Positions 23,901-32,993 are shown, numbered from the stretch's first letter. The stretch: DNA of 37,282 bases from Amphimedon queenslandica (GCF_000090795.2 NW_003546468.1:41421-78702), one strand, 5' to 3'. The notes: generated by a model not told the origin, from the sequence alone. Numbers and translations: made by a program.

Positions 23901-23990
23901 AAGTTGGATGAAACTACAGGAGATAATATTTCCGAGGACAGTTTGATTCTAAATGTATCTAATGAGCAGGAGCTCCTACTGAAATCTTGA
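11991..23990 (+). CDS. Ten-SRCR-domain type I membrane receptor (gene C)
   Basis: Twenty-six exons keep frame: 11991-12057, 12601-12802, 13306-13445, 13682-13880, 14136-14269, 14527-14592, 14792-14990, 15307-15452, 16830-17031, 17309-17448, 18011-18073, 18478-18685, 19001-19143, 19766-19970, 20033-20175, 21159-21221, 21386-21593, 21653-21795, 22007-22211, 22270-22409, 22465-22512, 22562-22912, 22959-23163, 23220-23332, 23385-23504, 23566-23990 (4278 nt, 1425 aa). Exon 1 is a signal peptide (LFLPLLLLWLCC). Ten SRCR domains follow as five pairs separated by short linker exons; the first of each pair has GxVRVYxNGWGNIC and CHQLGYTGASSYS, the second has GMIRLQGG, NGQWGTIC and CRQLGY. Each SRCR is split by a phase-2 intron and bounded by phase-1 introns, except the ninth (22562-22912), which is one exon. 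A Ser/Thr stalk, a membrane span (~1285-1312), RKKIRR stop-transfer and an acidic Gln-rich tail end the protein. SRCR receptors bind microbial and host polyanions; the ligand here is unknown. Confidence 0.92.
13464..13640. mobile_element. Degenerate MITE in SRCR intron
   Basis: Left arm with TTTTTGGAGGGAGTAAATTT and right arm with CGCCATATTTTTCCCCTC are a weak inverted pair; the core ATGCATAAAATGGTTCAAAA matches that of the elements at 17505, 18738 and 31591. Edges approximate. Confidence 0.4.
13894..14090. mobile_element. TA-flanked MITE, 197 bp
   Basis: Ends TAGTACTTTAATTTGGTGG and (reverse complement of right) TAGCACTTTATTTTGGGGG are inverted and both abut TA. In the intron that splits SRCR domain 2. 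Confidence 0.6.
15699..15936. mobile_element. TA-flanked MITE, 238 bp
   Basis: Left end CTGTATGGCTAGAAAATT and right end (reverse complement CCGTATGGCTAGAAAATT) differ by one base in 18; TA on each side. The centre is a short palindrome (CTGCGCATGCGCAG). In the intron before SRCR domain 4. Confidence 0.8.
15961..16740 (+). repeat. Direct tandem duplication of a ~390-bp unit
   Basis: 15961-16350 and 16351-16740 are diverged direct copies; shared blocks include AAGAAATACAGGGA, TTTTATCCCATTCAAAAATT, CTCTTTTATACTCACATTTT and AAGTCTATCGTGGGTCG. Copies differ by small indels. It fills the intron between SRCR domains 3 and 4 next to a MITE. No open frame is kept between copies. Confidence 0.8.
17049..17255 (+). 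repeat. Purine-only GA-rich tract, ~200 bp
   Basis: Almost entirely A and G on the plus strand (GAGAGAGGGGGA-type units, then ACAGACAGAG). It lies in the intron that splits SRCR domain 4. Such tracts can form triplex DNA and are length-unstable. Confidence 0.9.
17505..17709. mobile_element. TA-flanked MITE, 205 bp
   Basis: Left end CCGTATAGCAGGAAATTTTG, right end (reverse complement) CCGTATAGCGGAAAATTTTG; TA on both sides; internal CATTATACGCATGCTCAATG core shared with the 18738 and 31591 elements. Confidence 0.85.
17728..17922. mobile_element. Palindromic element, ~195 bp
   Basis: GTAAGTGGTTTTTCCAAGGG at the left is inverted at the right end (AAACCACTTAC, ending ~17922). It adjoins the 17505-17709 MITE. 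No target duplication identified. Confidence 0.55.
18738..18919. mobile_element. MITE of the same family, ~182 bp
   Basis: Begins CTGTATAGCAGGAAATTTTG after TA and ends with AAATTTCCCACTATACAA; core TTGAGCATGCGTATAATGGC. Right boundary uncertain by a few bases. In the intron that splits SRCR domain 5. Confidence 0.7.
19290..19625 (+). repeat. Two diverged direct copies of a ~175-bp satellite-like unit
   Basis: Both copies contain AAAATGACTAGGAGAGATTT, GATACAT and GTTGTGTA(A/G)AAAGTTTGAGCT. The unit is related to the tandem units at 31996-32993 (GTGTAGAAAGTTTGAGGTGA). Intronic in gene C. Confidence 0.65.
20176..21158. other. Long gene C intron of unknown content
   Basis: The 983-bp intron between SRCR domain 6 and the next linker exon has a less AT-rich middle (20300-20980) with short open stretches on both strands and CACAAGAGT- and GGATACCGTA-type motifs at its edge. 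It looks like a decayed transposon, but no diagnostic domain or inverted ends were recognised. Confidence 0.3.
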
Positions 23991-24112
23991 TTATCACAGC
24001 AATCATACTTTATGTGCTCTATATATTTCTGTCATTTGTATGTAGTGGTCTCTTATTGTTAGTTGCTATTATAAAGTTCTTGCAGTTGCAAGCTACAACT
24101 TATATTATTATT

Positions 24113-24118
24113 AATAAA
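24113..24118 (+). terminator. Polyadenylation signal for gene C
   Basis: AATAAA 123 bp after the gene C stop codon. Confidence 0.5.
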
Positions 24119-24349
24119 TGTATATCCTGGATTCTTTTGAAAGGTTCATGTACTCAACATATAATTAGTATGTGCCTAGCTGTTTTTGTCTTTCTATAGA
24201 AAAGAAATAAGAAAATTGCTTGAAGAGACTGAAATGCATTTTTTGTATGCATGCACCACTGTGTCATGTATTTTTTATTTTTAAACACCACTTTCCCTCT
24301 CCTCATTCATTGGAGCTGTAACAGATTTATTATTATATATCATTACTTT

Positions 24350-25140
24350 TTACTCATCTGACTTGTCATGGTCATCTCATTACTCCAAGATCTGTAAGAG
24401 TGCATACACTTCTCTCCATCTAATTAAGTGAACTCTTACTTCTTCTACAGATGTCTCCCTTAAGAGGAGCCTTTACTTGACCCATGTTAGATCAAAGCTC
24501 TCTTACTGTTGTCAATTATGGAGTCCCCGTACTATTAAAGATATTATTGTATTAGAGAGGATCCAACGCCGGGCATCTAAATATCTACTTTCTACCTCAT
24601 CGCCATCTTATAAAGACCGTCTTATCGAGCTACACCTCCTTCCTCTGATGTACTGGCTTGACTTCCAGGACATTTTGTTTCTTGTCAGAAGTATACTATT
24701 CCCATTTGATAATTTTAATATCTTCTCCTATGTGTCCTTTTGTCCACCAGGTTCTAGATCTGGCTCATCAGGGAAACTTTATTGTCAGTACCATCGACTG
24801 TCCACTACTCGCCACTTCTATTTTGCAAGGGTAGTCAGGCTATGGAATAATCTCCCTCAAATAGACCTATCAAAGTCATTCAACTTAATTAAGAAACAGA
24901 TTTATAATTATTTGTGGTCCCATTTTATGTCTAATTTTGATCTTTCCCCCCATTCTTATCATTTTGTTTGCCCATGCTCTTCATGCTTTGTTTCCTAATC
25001 TGCAATTATTTTTATTTCTAGGCAAGGCATTCATTTGCTTTAGCCCTTCAAAGTTCTCATGTCAGTTTTCTTAGTTGTCTGTATATAATTATTGCCATTT
25101 TTTGAAAAAATCAATTATTATTATTATTATTATTATTATA
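24350..25140 (+). pseudogene. 5'-truncated LINE reverse-transcriptase relic
   Basis: The peptide matches the C-terminal part of jockey/CR1-type LINE ORF2: WSSHYSKICKSAYTSLHLIK, then YLTHVRSKLSYCCQLWSP, LERIQRRASKYLL and RVVRLWNNLP, ending at a TAA (24996-24998). An in-frame TGA at 24429-24431 interrupts it where the family usually has Arg. The 3' side ends in a TTA microsatellite (about 25113-25140), typical of LINE tails. Everything upstream in the element is missing, so it is dead. It fills the space between convergent genes C and D. Confidence 0.8.
25113..25140 (+). repeat. (TTA)n microsatellite at LINE tail
   Basis: About nine TTA units; probably the 3' tail of the LINE insertion. Further TG tracts lie at 25379-25400 and 25460-25476. 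Confidence 0.8.
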
Positions 25141-25236
25141 ACATTTTACAATACAGATTGATCATCACTGTTTTTCACTGTCATTATTGCTGATTAAAAT
25201 ACAATGTCTCGAATGAATGAGTCTATCATGATGCAA

Positions 25237-28200
25237 TCAATCAATGCTTTCATCAAGAATAATGGGTGGAGAAGCACATCTCTGTATGTACAAAATGAAA
25301 ATATAATGATAACAAACATGAAAGCACAATTACATGTGCATGATTGGTACAAGATAAATGATGGTTTTAGGTACAGTAAGTGTGTGTGTGTGTGTGTGTA
25401 GGTGTTACATGAAAGCATAATGTTGACATGTCATTGATCATTGGTTTTTGGGAGTATAGGTGTGTGTGTGTGTGTTTAGTGTTATTATTACCTTCCTTGA
25501 CCTTATTTCTAGTGATGCACCGATACCGACACTAATATCGGTATCGGCCCATTTTTATCAAAATCGGTTGATATCGGTATAGCCAAAATAAGTTACCGAT
25601 ATAAGAACTGTTGATGAGTATAATAATTCTTTAAAAAATACCATAAAATGACATGAAAAAAACAGTTTGAGTACATAGAAATCAGAGATGCTACAGTTTT
25701 TAAGAAAGAACCTACCAATTTTTGACTATAAATATTAATGACACTAATCAACAATTGTTTTAAGGATAACAATTGACTATTTTCATTCTTAAAAACATTT
25801 TCATAAAAGTATCGGTATCGGCCATGTTAATGCAATTTCCACAAAATAATCGGCTGGTTAATATCGGTTTTGAAAAATTTGTATCGGTGCATCACTACTT
25901 ATTTCATCTAAAACAGCATACTGGTGTGTTGCTAACTCTGAATCTGGTGTTGCCTATCAAAAATAACCAAAAACAACAACAATAATAATAATAATAACAA
26001 GAACAACAACAATCATTATTACCTCATCAGGTTCTTCATTGGGAGCAAGAGGCAGTGGATCCTGCCAAGAGAAAAAGAATTGAAAATTCATAATAATTAA
26101 AATGGTCTATAATTACAACAAGGAAATAAAAACATTACAAACGGAAAAGTAGTAGGATTAAATTGGGAAAAAGTAAAGAAACAAGAGGGTACTTGCAAAC
26201 TGGTGTGATAAGAAATCCTGCATGAAAGATACAGCCTTCATGACTGCTATGCTGTGGGACTTGGTATCTTTGGCAGGTTCATGCAGAATGGTGTAGGATT
26301 TATTATCACACCAGTTGGCAAGTACCCTCTTGTTAAATATATTCATGCTGATCATGTGTGCATAAACTAAATTTTTAAGCCCCCAGATTGTTCTTATAAC
26401 TGATTTTACCCACGCGTAATGTATATATATATTATATGTCACACTTACATTCCTTTTATACGCGTTGGTTGAAATATCAAGCCTTAGCAACCACCAATCC
26501 ACGTCTTACGTACATGTAAGTGGGGCTGCTATTGGTTCAGCATAAGCTAAAGATGGTGGGAGTGCTTTTGCTTGAGAGAGAGCCTATGATGGCCTTTGAT
26601 ACATAGGGTCCTGCAGGATTACAATCAGCAGGCCAATGTTTTTAATTCATTAAATTTACACAGATATCTGTGAGATGTGTATCTTCAATTCAATTGCATA
26701 TATTTTATACACCAAAGTAGGGATTTATTAACCGAGTGATGCAGTTGAGAGGTTAATAAATGCCATAAAAACCGATACTGAAGTGCTGTATAACCAACTT
26801 CTACCATGACACTTGAAAAACAACTACCAGCTGCAGATAACAAGACATATGAATGCAACATATCTAACAGGCTAGGCAAGTAAAAAAATCAATCAAGGCT
26901 GAATACAAATGATATCAACTATCAAGCATATGCATAGAGTGCCGATTAATTTAATTTAACGAGCTGGAATATAAAAAATAATTAACCTACAATACTGCAA
27001 TTTCATTGGTCAATTGCAAGTAGGCATCGTAGAAACTATGAATACAATTTTTACATGTGTACATTACCTGGTCTGTCTGAAAAGAAGTCTCTACATTACC
27101 GTAGTTTTCATTAACAATGTCTGCTGAACTAACTGGTGAGCTCTGGAGAGAGAGAAAGAAGAGGAGAAGAAAAGGGGGGAGAAATGGTATGAGTAAATAA
27201 ACTGAGCAGTCAACATATCACATATCTCTTACTTCAATTGTTATTCTAGACACCATGCTAGTGTCAATTAGTCTGTGTAAATAATAGAATGCAATAATTA
27301 TGTTTATATTGTTATTCTAAACTCACTTAAGACCCTTTACTTTGTTGACAACTAAAATTAGAATTAAGACAAACATGACTAGATAAAATAACTTAGCTCG
27401 ATACTTCCAAATTTCCCTTCCCCTCTAACACTTAATCTCAGTCAGTCGGTCACTCTCTCTCTCTCTTTCTTATAATTACCATTTTGTATGTTACAGGATG
27501 TCCGATTATTCTTTGCTTTATACATAACAGCATATATAACAACTGCTATACAAAGCAGGGCTACTCCTCCAAAAACAACTAAAGTAGTATCAGTACTTGT
27601 CCAACTACTTCTACCACTTTCTCCACCTGTTCAACAAGTATTGTAGTGATATGGTACATGAATTGGTTTATATATTACTTGGAGTAACAGAAGGAACGGG
27701 AGAGGAAAATGGATAAACAGTATCTACCCCAAAAAAAAGAATGACAGCATTACTTTCTCATGTTACTATACAACACATAAAAGACATGGGGGAAATTGAG
27801 AGAGAAAGAGAAGAAAGTTTGACTTACATGTCATTACACTAGATAAAATATTTGATGATGATGCTTGTGATACTGATGAAGAGGTCATCGGATTGCAGTC
27901 CTGAATAGCTTCTATAAAATAAACTAATAAGAATTGACATTAATTATACATATTATACCTGAATTATCAGTAATGTTAGTATAGTCTGTAGTATCAGAAC
28001 CAAACCTGTCTGATACATTAACAGCAACTGACCACGTTGAATCATGAATCAGTGATGTAATTTTAACACTGATTGATATCAACATGTTAAGTAGAACAAC
28101 ACTATCATCAAGTATACTCATATTAAGTTGTGATGAATTGAGTTGTGTCTGACAGTAATCTCTTTGTAATAAAGTATATGTATCATTGCTTAAAATATCA

Positions 28201-29164
28201 CATGGACCTGTAACCTATTTGATAATAATAATAAAAATAATAATAATTAGTTGTAGCTGTACTTACATTGAATTCAATGGTATCATTAATAACAGCCAAT
28301 TCATTAGATATTTTAGAACCTATAAAGTATAACCAATAATAATTATAATAATAGTTTTACTCTACCAGAAATCAAAGTGAAAATTTCCTTTGCCATTGTT
28401 ACATTAGTAAATCCATAACTTAAACTACCTGCTACTCTTACTCCCCATTGATATGAAGTACATTTAGCATAGCCATTAATATTAGCAGATGATATTATGA
28501 CATATGTACTGTTAGTGATGTTTATATCAGTTACTGTCAGTGAACTATTAGTCGACTCCATTATCATTATATTATATGTGAATGATACATCATCTTCATT
28601 TACTGAAGGAGGAAGAGAAGGAGTTGACCATGACAACTTAACAGTATCATTGTCTCTTAACTCGTGGGATAATGAAGAAGGAGGTCCTAAAAGAGACAGT
28701 TATTGAATTTATTAAAATAATAATGTACCAAAGGCAATCAGTTGAATTGATTTCGTTGCAATAAACTCCTGTACATCATCACTGAGGAGACAGTTAAGAC
28801 CTTTACACATCCCACATTGAATATAATATTCAGAATTATTAGGCATAATTTTGAAAGAACCATCAAGGCTTACACTTATACCAGGTGGCTTATAATTGAA
28901 ACAATTGTAAGCAGTTCCACTGACATTCCAATAAAGCACATAGTCTTGAGTAAAACCACCAATAGTGCACTCATAAGACAGTGTTGTTCCAACAGGTACA
29001 ATAAAACTGTCATTAGGACATATTCCAGTTAGTGATACACCTGATCTAGATACTGTTGAACAAGAATCCACTGAATAAATAGCGAGACTGAGAGACAGAA
29101 CACTAATCAGCATCTTCCCGAGCATCTTCCCCTGCTTCAGACAACTGCACCCGACCTCCCCCAT
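25237..29164 (-). CDS. Ig-like/FN3 membrane receptor with tyrosine motifs, exon split by a hAT MITE (gene D)
   Basis: Exons on the minus strand: 29164-28729, 28686-28366, 28319-28267, 28214-27959, 27911-27828, 27723-27679, 27626-27480, 27351-27327, 27272-27233, 27142-27068, 26061-26023, exon 12 (25953-25898 plus 25501-25492 without the insert) and 25281-25237. Without the MITE the frame closes exactly (543 aa); as found, reading runs into the MITE and stops at 25860-25858 (538 aa with a different tail). A hydrophobic signal follows M14 (MLGKMLISVLSLSLAIYS). Residues ~38-145 are Ig-like (C, YW, C pattern); ~146-253 FN3-like (VKLSWSTPSLPP, YQWGVRVAG). Ser/Thr-rich stalk, membrane span ~414-434, then a tail with Y483 (NYGNV) and Y519 (QYAVL), YxxV/YxxL candidates for SH2 or adaptor binding. 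Head-to-head with the NOM1 copy at 29201. Ligand unknown; use of M1 versus M14 is open. Confidence 0.78.
25510..25897. mobile_element. hAT-type MITE, 388 bp, with perfect 8-bp target-site duplication
   Basis: The first 17 bases TAGTGATGCACCGATAC are perfectly inverted at the right end. CTTATTTC flanks both sides (25502-25509 and 25898-25905), the 8-bp duplication expected of hAT transposases. Further ATCGGTATCGGCC subterminal repeats. No transposase frame. It lies inside a coding exon of gene D. The perfect duplication and termini suggest a recent insertion. Confidence 0.93.
26181..26333. repeat. Imperfect 150-bp inverted repeat in gene D intron
   Basis: ACAAGAGGGTACTTGCAAAC with TGGTGTGATAAGAAATCCT (26181-26219) is inverted at 26293-26333. 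The RNA could fold into a ~40-bp hairpin with a further weak inner stem (AAAGATAC / GTATCTTT). The host intron (26062-27067) has no other recognisable content. Foldback element or hairpin RNA; undecided. Confidence 0.65.
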
Positions 29165-29254
29165 AGCTAGCTACCGCTCGCAGCCTCGCAATTAATATCT
29201 ATGAACGATCCCTCCCACTTCAGGGACGTGCATGCTCTCACGAGTGCTCTCATC
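29165..29254. promoter_or_regulatory. Short divergent promoter between gene D and the NOM1 copy
   Basis: Gene D starts at 29164 (-). The NOM1 copy starts at 29201 or, by comparison with the copy at 37158, more probably at the in-frame ATG 29255 (+). So at most 90 bp, overlapping 5' UTRs included, serve both genes. No TATA box seen. Confidence 0.5.
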
Positions 29255-30199
29255 ATGTTGAGCAGAAAGAAGAGAAGAAAACAAGAGAGGCAAGAAAGGA
29301 AAGCCAGACGACATGACAGATACAGGAAGTTAAGAGGATTATCCGTCACTGAGCAATCTAGAGTCGTGACAGAAGAAAAAAAAAGACCAGAGATCCCTCC
29401 AGCCAAGAGGAAAAGACGTTTAGCTTCAAAGAAACAAACACAAGGGAAGGCTGTAGTAGAAGATAAAGGGATAGAAAAGGAGAAGAGAGAACTCAAGAAA
29501 TTAGAGAAACTTTTGTCGATTAAAGAGAGAAGCAGAAAAAGCTTCCAAATGCATTCATACGTGATGGACTGGATTGTATCCTTTAATTACCATAAATTTA
29601 ATAGTATTAATTAATGGGGTGGAGTGGCATAGGACCATAAATCCATAGCCGTGTAAAAGTAATTACGTTAATATTTAACTCGTATAGCTTTGTTTAGCAT
29701 AGAGTCATGTACATGTACTGTACATATATAAAAAAAGATGGCTGATCCCAATTTCTTATTGTTATGGTTATCATCTAGAGATCCTTAACTGATGTATTTA
29801 AGATGTTCTTGATTTTGCAAGATACACCAACAGTGAAAGTGATAATGACATTTCATCCATTGAAGGAGAAAAGGAAGAGGAGGAGTTGCCTTCTGAAGAG
29901 GAGGACTATCAATCATCAATGGAAGAAGAGACAGAAGAAATAGAGAAAGAAGATATATCTTTAGGAGAGAGTTCTGAAGGAGATGGAGACGTTCAGAAAA
30001 AGAAGAAAGTTACTTTTGCTCCTGAAACTTTTGTTACACAAAATCCTTCTACATCCTCCTCTATCCCTACCTCCTCTTCATCTCCTAATGTTAATAAGAG
30101 GATCCAAGGACTAATGAATAAACTGAATGAGTCTAATATACAGACAATGTTCACTACAATAGAAGAGCTGTATAGAGAGAACAGCCAAAGAGGTAACTG

Positions 30200-30351
30200 C
30201 CGTATAGCTCCAAACTTTCATCGGTCAATATTTTTGTCAAATCTGTCAGGTATTTTTGCTCAACGAAATTTTTAACCCACGAAATTAATTTTAACAAGAA
30301 TTTAAGATTTTGACGAAATTTTTGACTGACAAAAATTTGGAGTTATATGGT
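30200..30351. mobile_element. MITE in NOM1-copy intron, ~152 bp
   Basis: TGCCGTATAGCTCCAAA at the left and TTTGGAGTTATATGG at the right are inverted. TA follows the right end; the left flank is only 7 bp after the donor of exon 2. Confidence 0.55.
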
Positions 30352-30685
30352 ATAGATATCAACATTGAGTGATTGATTGTTTTATTTTTTGCTTATTTTA
30401 GAAGTGACAAAGTGTTTTTGTGAGGTTTTTCTCAAGTCAGTGATTCAGCCAATACTTATAAAGGACAAGTTTGCAATGGAGCTGGTCATGCTAGTGACAT
30501 TACTCCATCAAAAGATTGGGAGTGAAGTAGGTAAAGAAAAAGATGCCCTAAGATACATGTACATGTACATGTTTGGTTATTAGGTTTGACTACTTTTTAA
30601 TTTTGAGCACTATTGTCTATTGTCACTATTAACTGCTTGTTTTGCTATTGGAATAAAAATTGCAAAAATTAGTACACACCTAATA

Positions 30686-30850
30686 CTGTATAGGGGTTTT
30701 ATTTGTTGGTATAAAATTTCACGAATTTGTCCAGATTTGCCATTTGTTGGTATAATTTTTCGCGAATCCTAGTGGGATTTAATTTTGCAAATTTAATGAA
30801 AACACGTAATTCACGAAATTTATTTCCAGTGAAATATAACCCGTATATGG
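30686..30850. mobile_element. TA-flanked MITE, 165 bp
   Basis: CTGTATAGGGGTTTTATTT is inverted at the right (reverse complement CCATATACGGGTTATATTT); TA flanks both ends. Intronic. Confidence 0.65.
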
Positions 30851-31163
30851 TAGTTACATGTAGATATGCCATATATCTAATTGTTAACAGTAATTTACTA
30901 ATCGCAGTTATTAGTACCAACAAAATCTACTGAGAATTGAAATGGCAATAACTTGTACCCATAATTAAAAGTTATTCTAAAGTATTATTTCTTCCTTATT
31001 GTTAGGGTTTGCTGTATTATCTCAGCTGGTTAAGAAGTTGAATGAGTTGCTTTCTTCCCCTTCCTATGGCAAAGGTAAAGAATGTGACTGTCTCTTACTG
31101 GTCATCAGTCACCTATACAATTTCAAAGTAAGACTATTATGATTTTATATTTGTATATAGTTA

Positions 31164-31419
31164 CCATATTTCCTTAAATAAAAACCTGGGTGTCTATTTC
31201 CTAAAATGGTATTTGGACCTCAAAAAAATTTAAATAATAAAAAAACTTTGGCCCAGAGCGGGATTGAAACCCGTGACCTCATTCCCTTGACTTCAGGAAC
31301 TTTAGGCAGTATCCACAAGACTACTGAGTCATGTCCTGGTTACATTTGCGTATTTATATTTGAATTGTATTGCTACCCTGGCGTTTATTTTCATGCAGTT
31401 TCTATTTAAGGATATACAG
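31164..31419. mobile_element. TA-flanked element carrying a tRNA-like segment
   Basis: Ends CCATATTTCCTTAAATA and (reverse complement of right) CTGTATATCCTTAAATAGA are inverted, each beside TA. Inside, on the minus strand, ~31248-31340 has an A-box-like TGACTCAGTAG (31331-31321) and a B-box-like GGTTTCAATCC (31271-31261), with TGAGGTCACGGG before the latter, as in tRNA T-arms. So it is a MITE that captured a tRNA-derived SINE, or a SINE with inverted flanks. Confidence 0.6.
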
Positions 31420-31590
31420 TATGTGTATGTTTGTATTCATAGGTTGTTCAGTGTGTTCTAATTTATGATATCATTCGTAAGTTATTAGATAGTTTAACTG
31501 AGAGAGATCTGGACCTACTGGTACTGATATTGAAGAGTAAGTTCAATCATATGACCAATGACAGACCATCATCACTATTATAATTCTTTT

Positions 31591-31754
31591 ACTGGGAGTT
31601 AAATTTGGCAAATTGCTAAATTTAATTAGTTGATTGGCAAATTAATGGCCACAATGCCATTGAGCATGCGTATAAAGGTTCAAAATGGCAGATTTTATTT
31701 GGTAAATGGCTATCAAAACGCTAAATTTAATCCCCTCCAAAATTTCCCACTATA
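31591..31754. mobile_element. MITE copy of the 17505/18738 family, left end degraded
   Basis: Core TTGAGCATGCGTATAAAGG and right end CCTCCAAAATTTCCCACTAT match the other copies. Intronic in the NOM1 copy. Confidence 0.6.
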
Positions 31755-31995
31755 TGACATTTCCTCTCTTATCTACTAACTTCTCTCTCTCATTCTTAAT
31801 AGCTTGTGGTATGGAGATTAGGAGAAACGACAGCTTAGCTCTTAAAGTAACATTCCAATTATGTATTTTTGTAATTATTACTAATACTAATAGGATGTTA
31901 TTCTTGACATACAAACTAAAGCTAGAACTTTAAATGAAGATAATTCAAGGTAATTTAAGATATAGCCAGTAGCTCATATAGCCCATGGTTTTTTT

Positions 31996-32993
31996 TCCAG
32001 AAAATGGCTCCTAAATCACTCCAAATTTTTATTACATTTCCTGATGCATATTGATGTCTTTATGCTGTATAGAAAGCTTGAGGTCATTCCGACTTTAATT
32101 TTTCAAGTTATGGTCGTTTTTAATAAATCGCCAGTTTTCGAAAAATACCCAAGGCTATAGCCCATCGTTTTTTCCAAAAAATGGCTCCGAAATCACCCCC
32201 AATTCTTATTACATTTTCTGATACATATTGATGTCTTTATGCTGTGTAGAAAGTTTGAGGTGAGTCCGACTTCAATTTTTCAAGTTATGGCCATTTTTAA
32301 GAAACGGCCAATTTTCAAAAAATACCCAGGGCTATGGTGTTTTTATCGTCCGGTGGCTGTGGACCAGTTGCTACACAGTTCATCAAACGACTCTCTTTAC
32401 TTTACGCAGAGAAATTCCAGCATCAATACAGCACCACCATCAATTTCATACAGTGCTGGTACTCATTTTCAATCATACGCTCTGCTATAAGGTGTCTTCG
32501 GGGGTGTCGGTCTTGATACAAACACATGTCCATTGACTCTTGTGACTTTAGCCGAGCAGCATCTGAGGCTCATCTCAGTGTTGCACACTAGATTTATTTT
32601 ATTTTATTAATTTACTTATTTATTTTCCTAACCTAACCTATTTTACTTCATTTTTATCTTCTTTCTAACTTAATTAATTTTGTTCCCTACTTGTGCTGTT
32701 TTCTTTTTCTAATAAAAATTCTTTCTTTTGTAAGGCTATGGTTTTTTACAAAAAATTTCTCCGAAATCACCCCAAATTTTTATTGCATTTTCTGATACAT
32801 ATTGATGTCTTTATGCTGTGTAGAAAGTTTGAGGTGATTCCGACTTTAATTTTCCAAGTTATGGCCGTTTTTAATAAATGACCAATTTTTGAAAAATACC
32901 CAAGGCTATAGCCCATGCTTTTTTCCAAAAAATGGCTCCAAAATCCCCCCCCCCCATTTTTATTGCATTTTCTGATGCATATTGATGTTTTTA
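31996..32993 (+). repeat. Four copies of a ~175-bp satellite-like repeat, interrupted by a transposon scrap
   Basis: Copies at about 31996-32148, 32160-32335, 32740-32915 and 32925-32993 share AAAATGGCTCC(G/T/A)AAATC, TGATACATATTGATGTCTTT and GTGTAGAAAGTTTGAGGTGA. The last copy is cut at ~32993 where the gene C tail fragment begins. Related units occur at 19290-19625. Confidence 0.8.
32350..32600 (+). pseudogene. Scrap of a transposon-encoded protein
   Basis: Peptides FIKRLSLLYAEKFQHQYST, IRSAIRCLRGCRS and DFSRAASEAHLSVL read in one plus frame with a stop between them. The RSAI-C-RG-RS pattern recalls the tail of an invertebrate transposon protein; I cannot name the family. It sits between satellite copies. 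Confidence 0.35.

Larger units (their letters stand above)
29201..31949 (+). pseudogene. NOM1: NOM1 (nucleolar MIF4G protein) copy, frameshifted and 3'-truncated
   Basis: Exons: 29201-29575, 29803-30192, 30402-30530, 31006-31127, 31443-31536, 31803-31846, 31894-31949. A basic start (MLSRKKRRKQERQERKARR) is followed by KKLEKLL, LPNAFIRDGLD (the conserved family block), an acidic region, then the MIF4G domain: LVTLLHQKIGSEVG, GKECDCLLLVISHLYNF, VQCVLIYDII and CGMEIRRNDSLALK. NOM1 binds eIF4A3 and works in 40S ribosome maturation in the nucleolus (family knowledge). Two faults: LPNAFIRDGLD is in another frame from the upstream sequence, one A short in the A-run at 29536-29540; and after 31949 the rest of MIF4G and the MA3 domain are absent, replaced by repeats. 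All other splice phases fit, so decay is recent, or the A-run is an assembly error. A second 5' end lies at 37158. Confidence 0.75.

Noticed and set aside
25204..25401. Small plus-strand frame
   Set aside because: Antisense to the last gene D exon and ends in a TG microsatellite.
29167..29496. Minus-strand frame with hydrophobic stretches opposite the NOM1 start
   Set aside because: Antisense of Lys/Arg/Glu-rich coding; the same shadow appears opposite the second NOM1 copy at 36908-37252.
31248..31340. Functional tRNA gene on the minus strand
   Set aside because: Boxes are imperfect and the cloverleaf does not close well; it lies within a TA-flanked inverted-repeat element.
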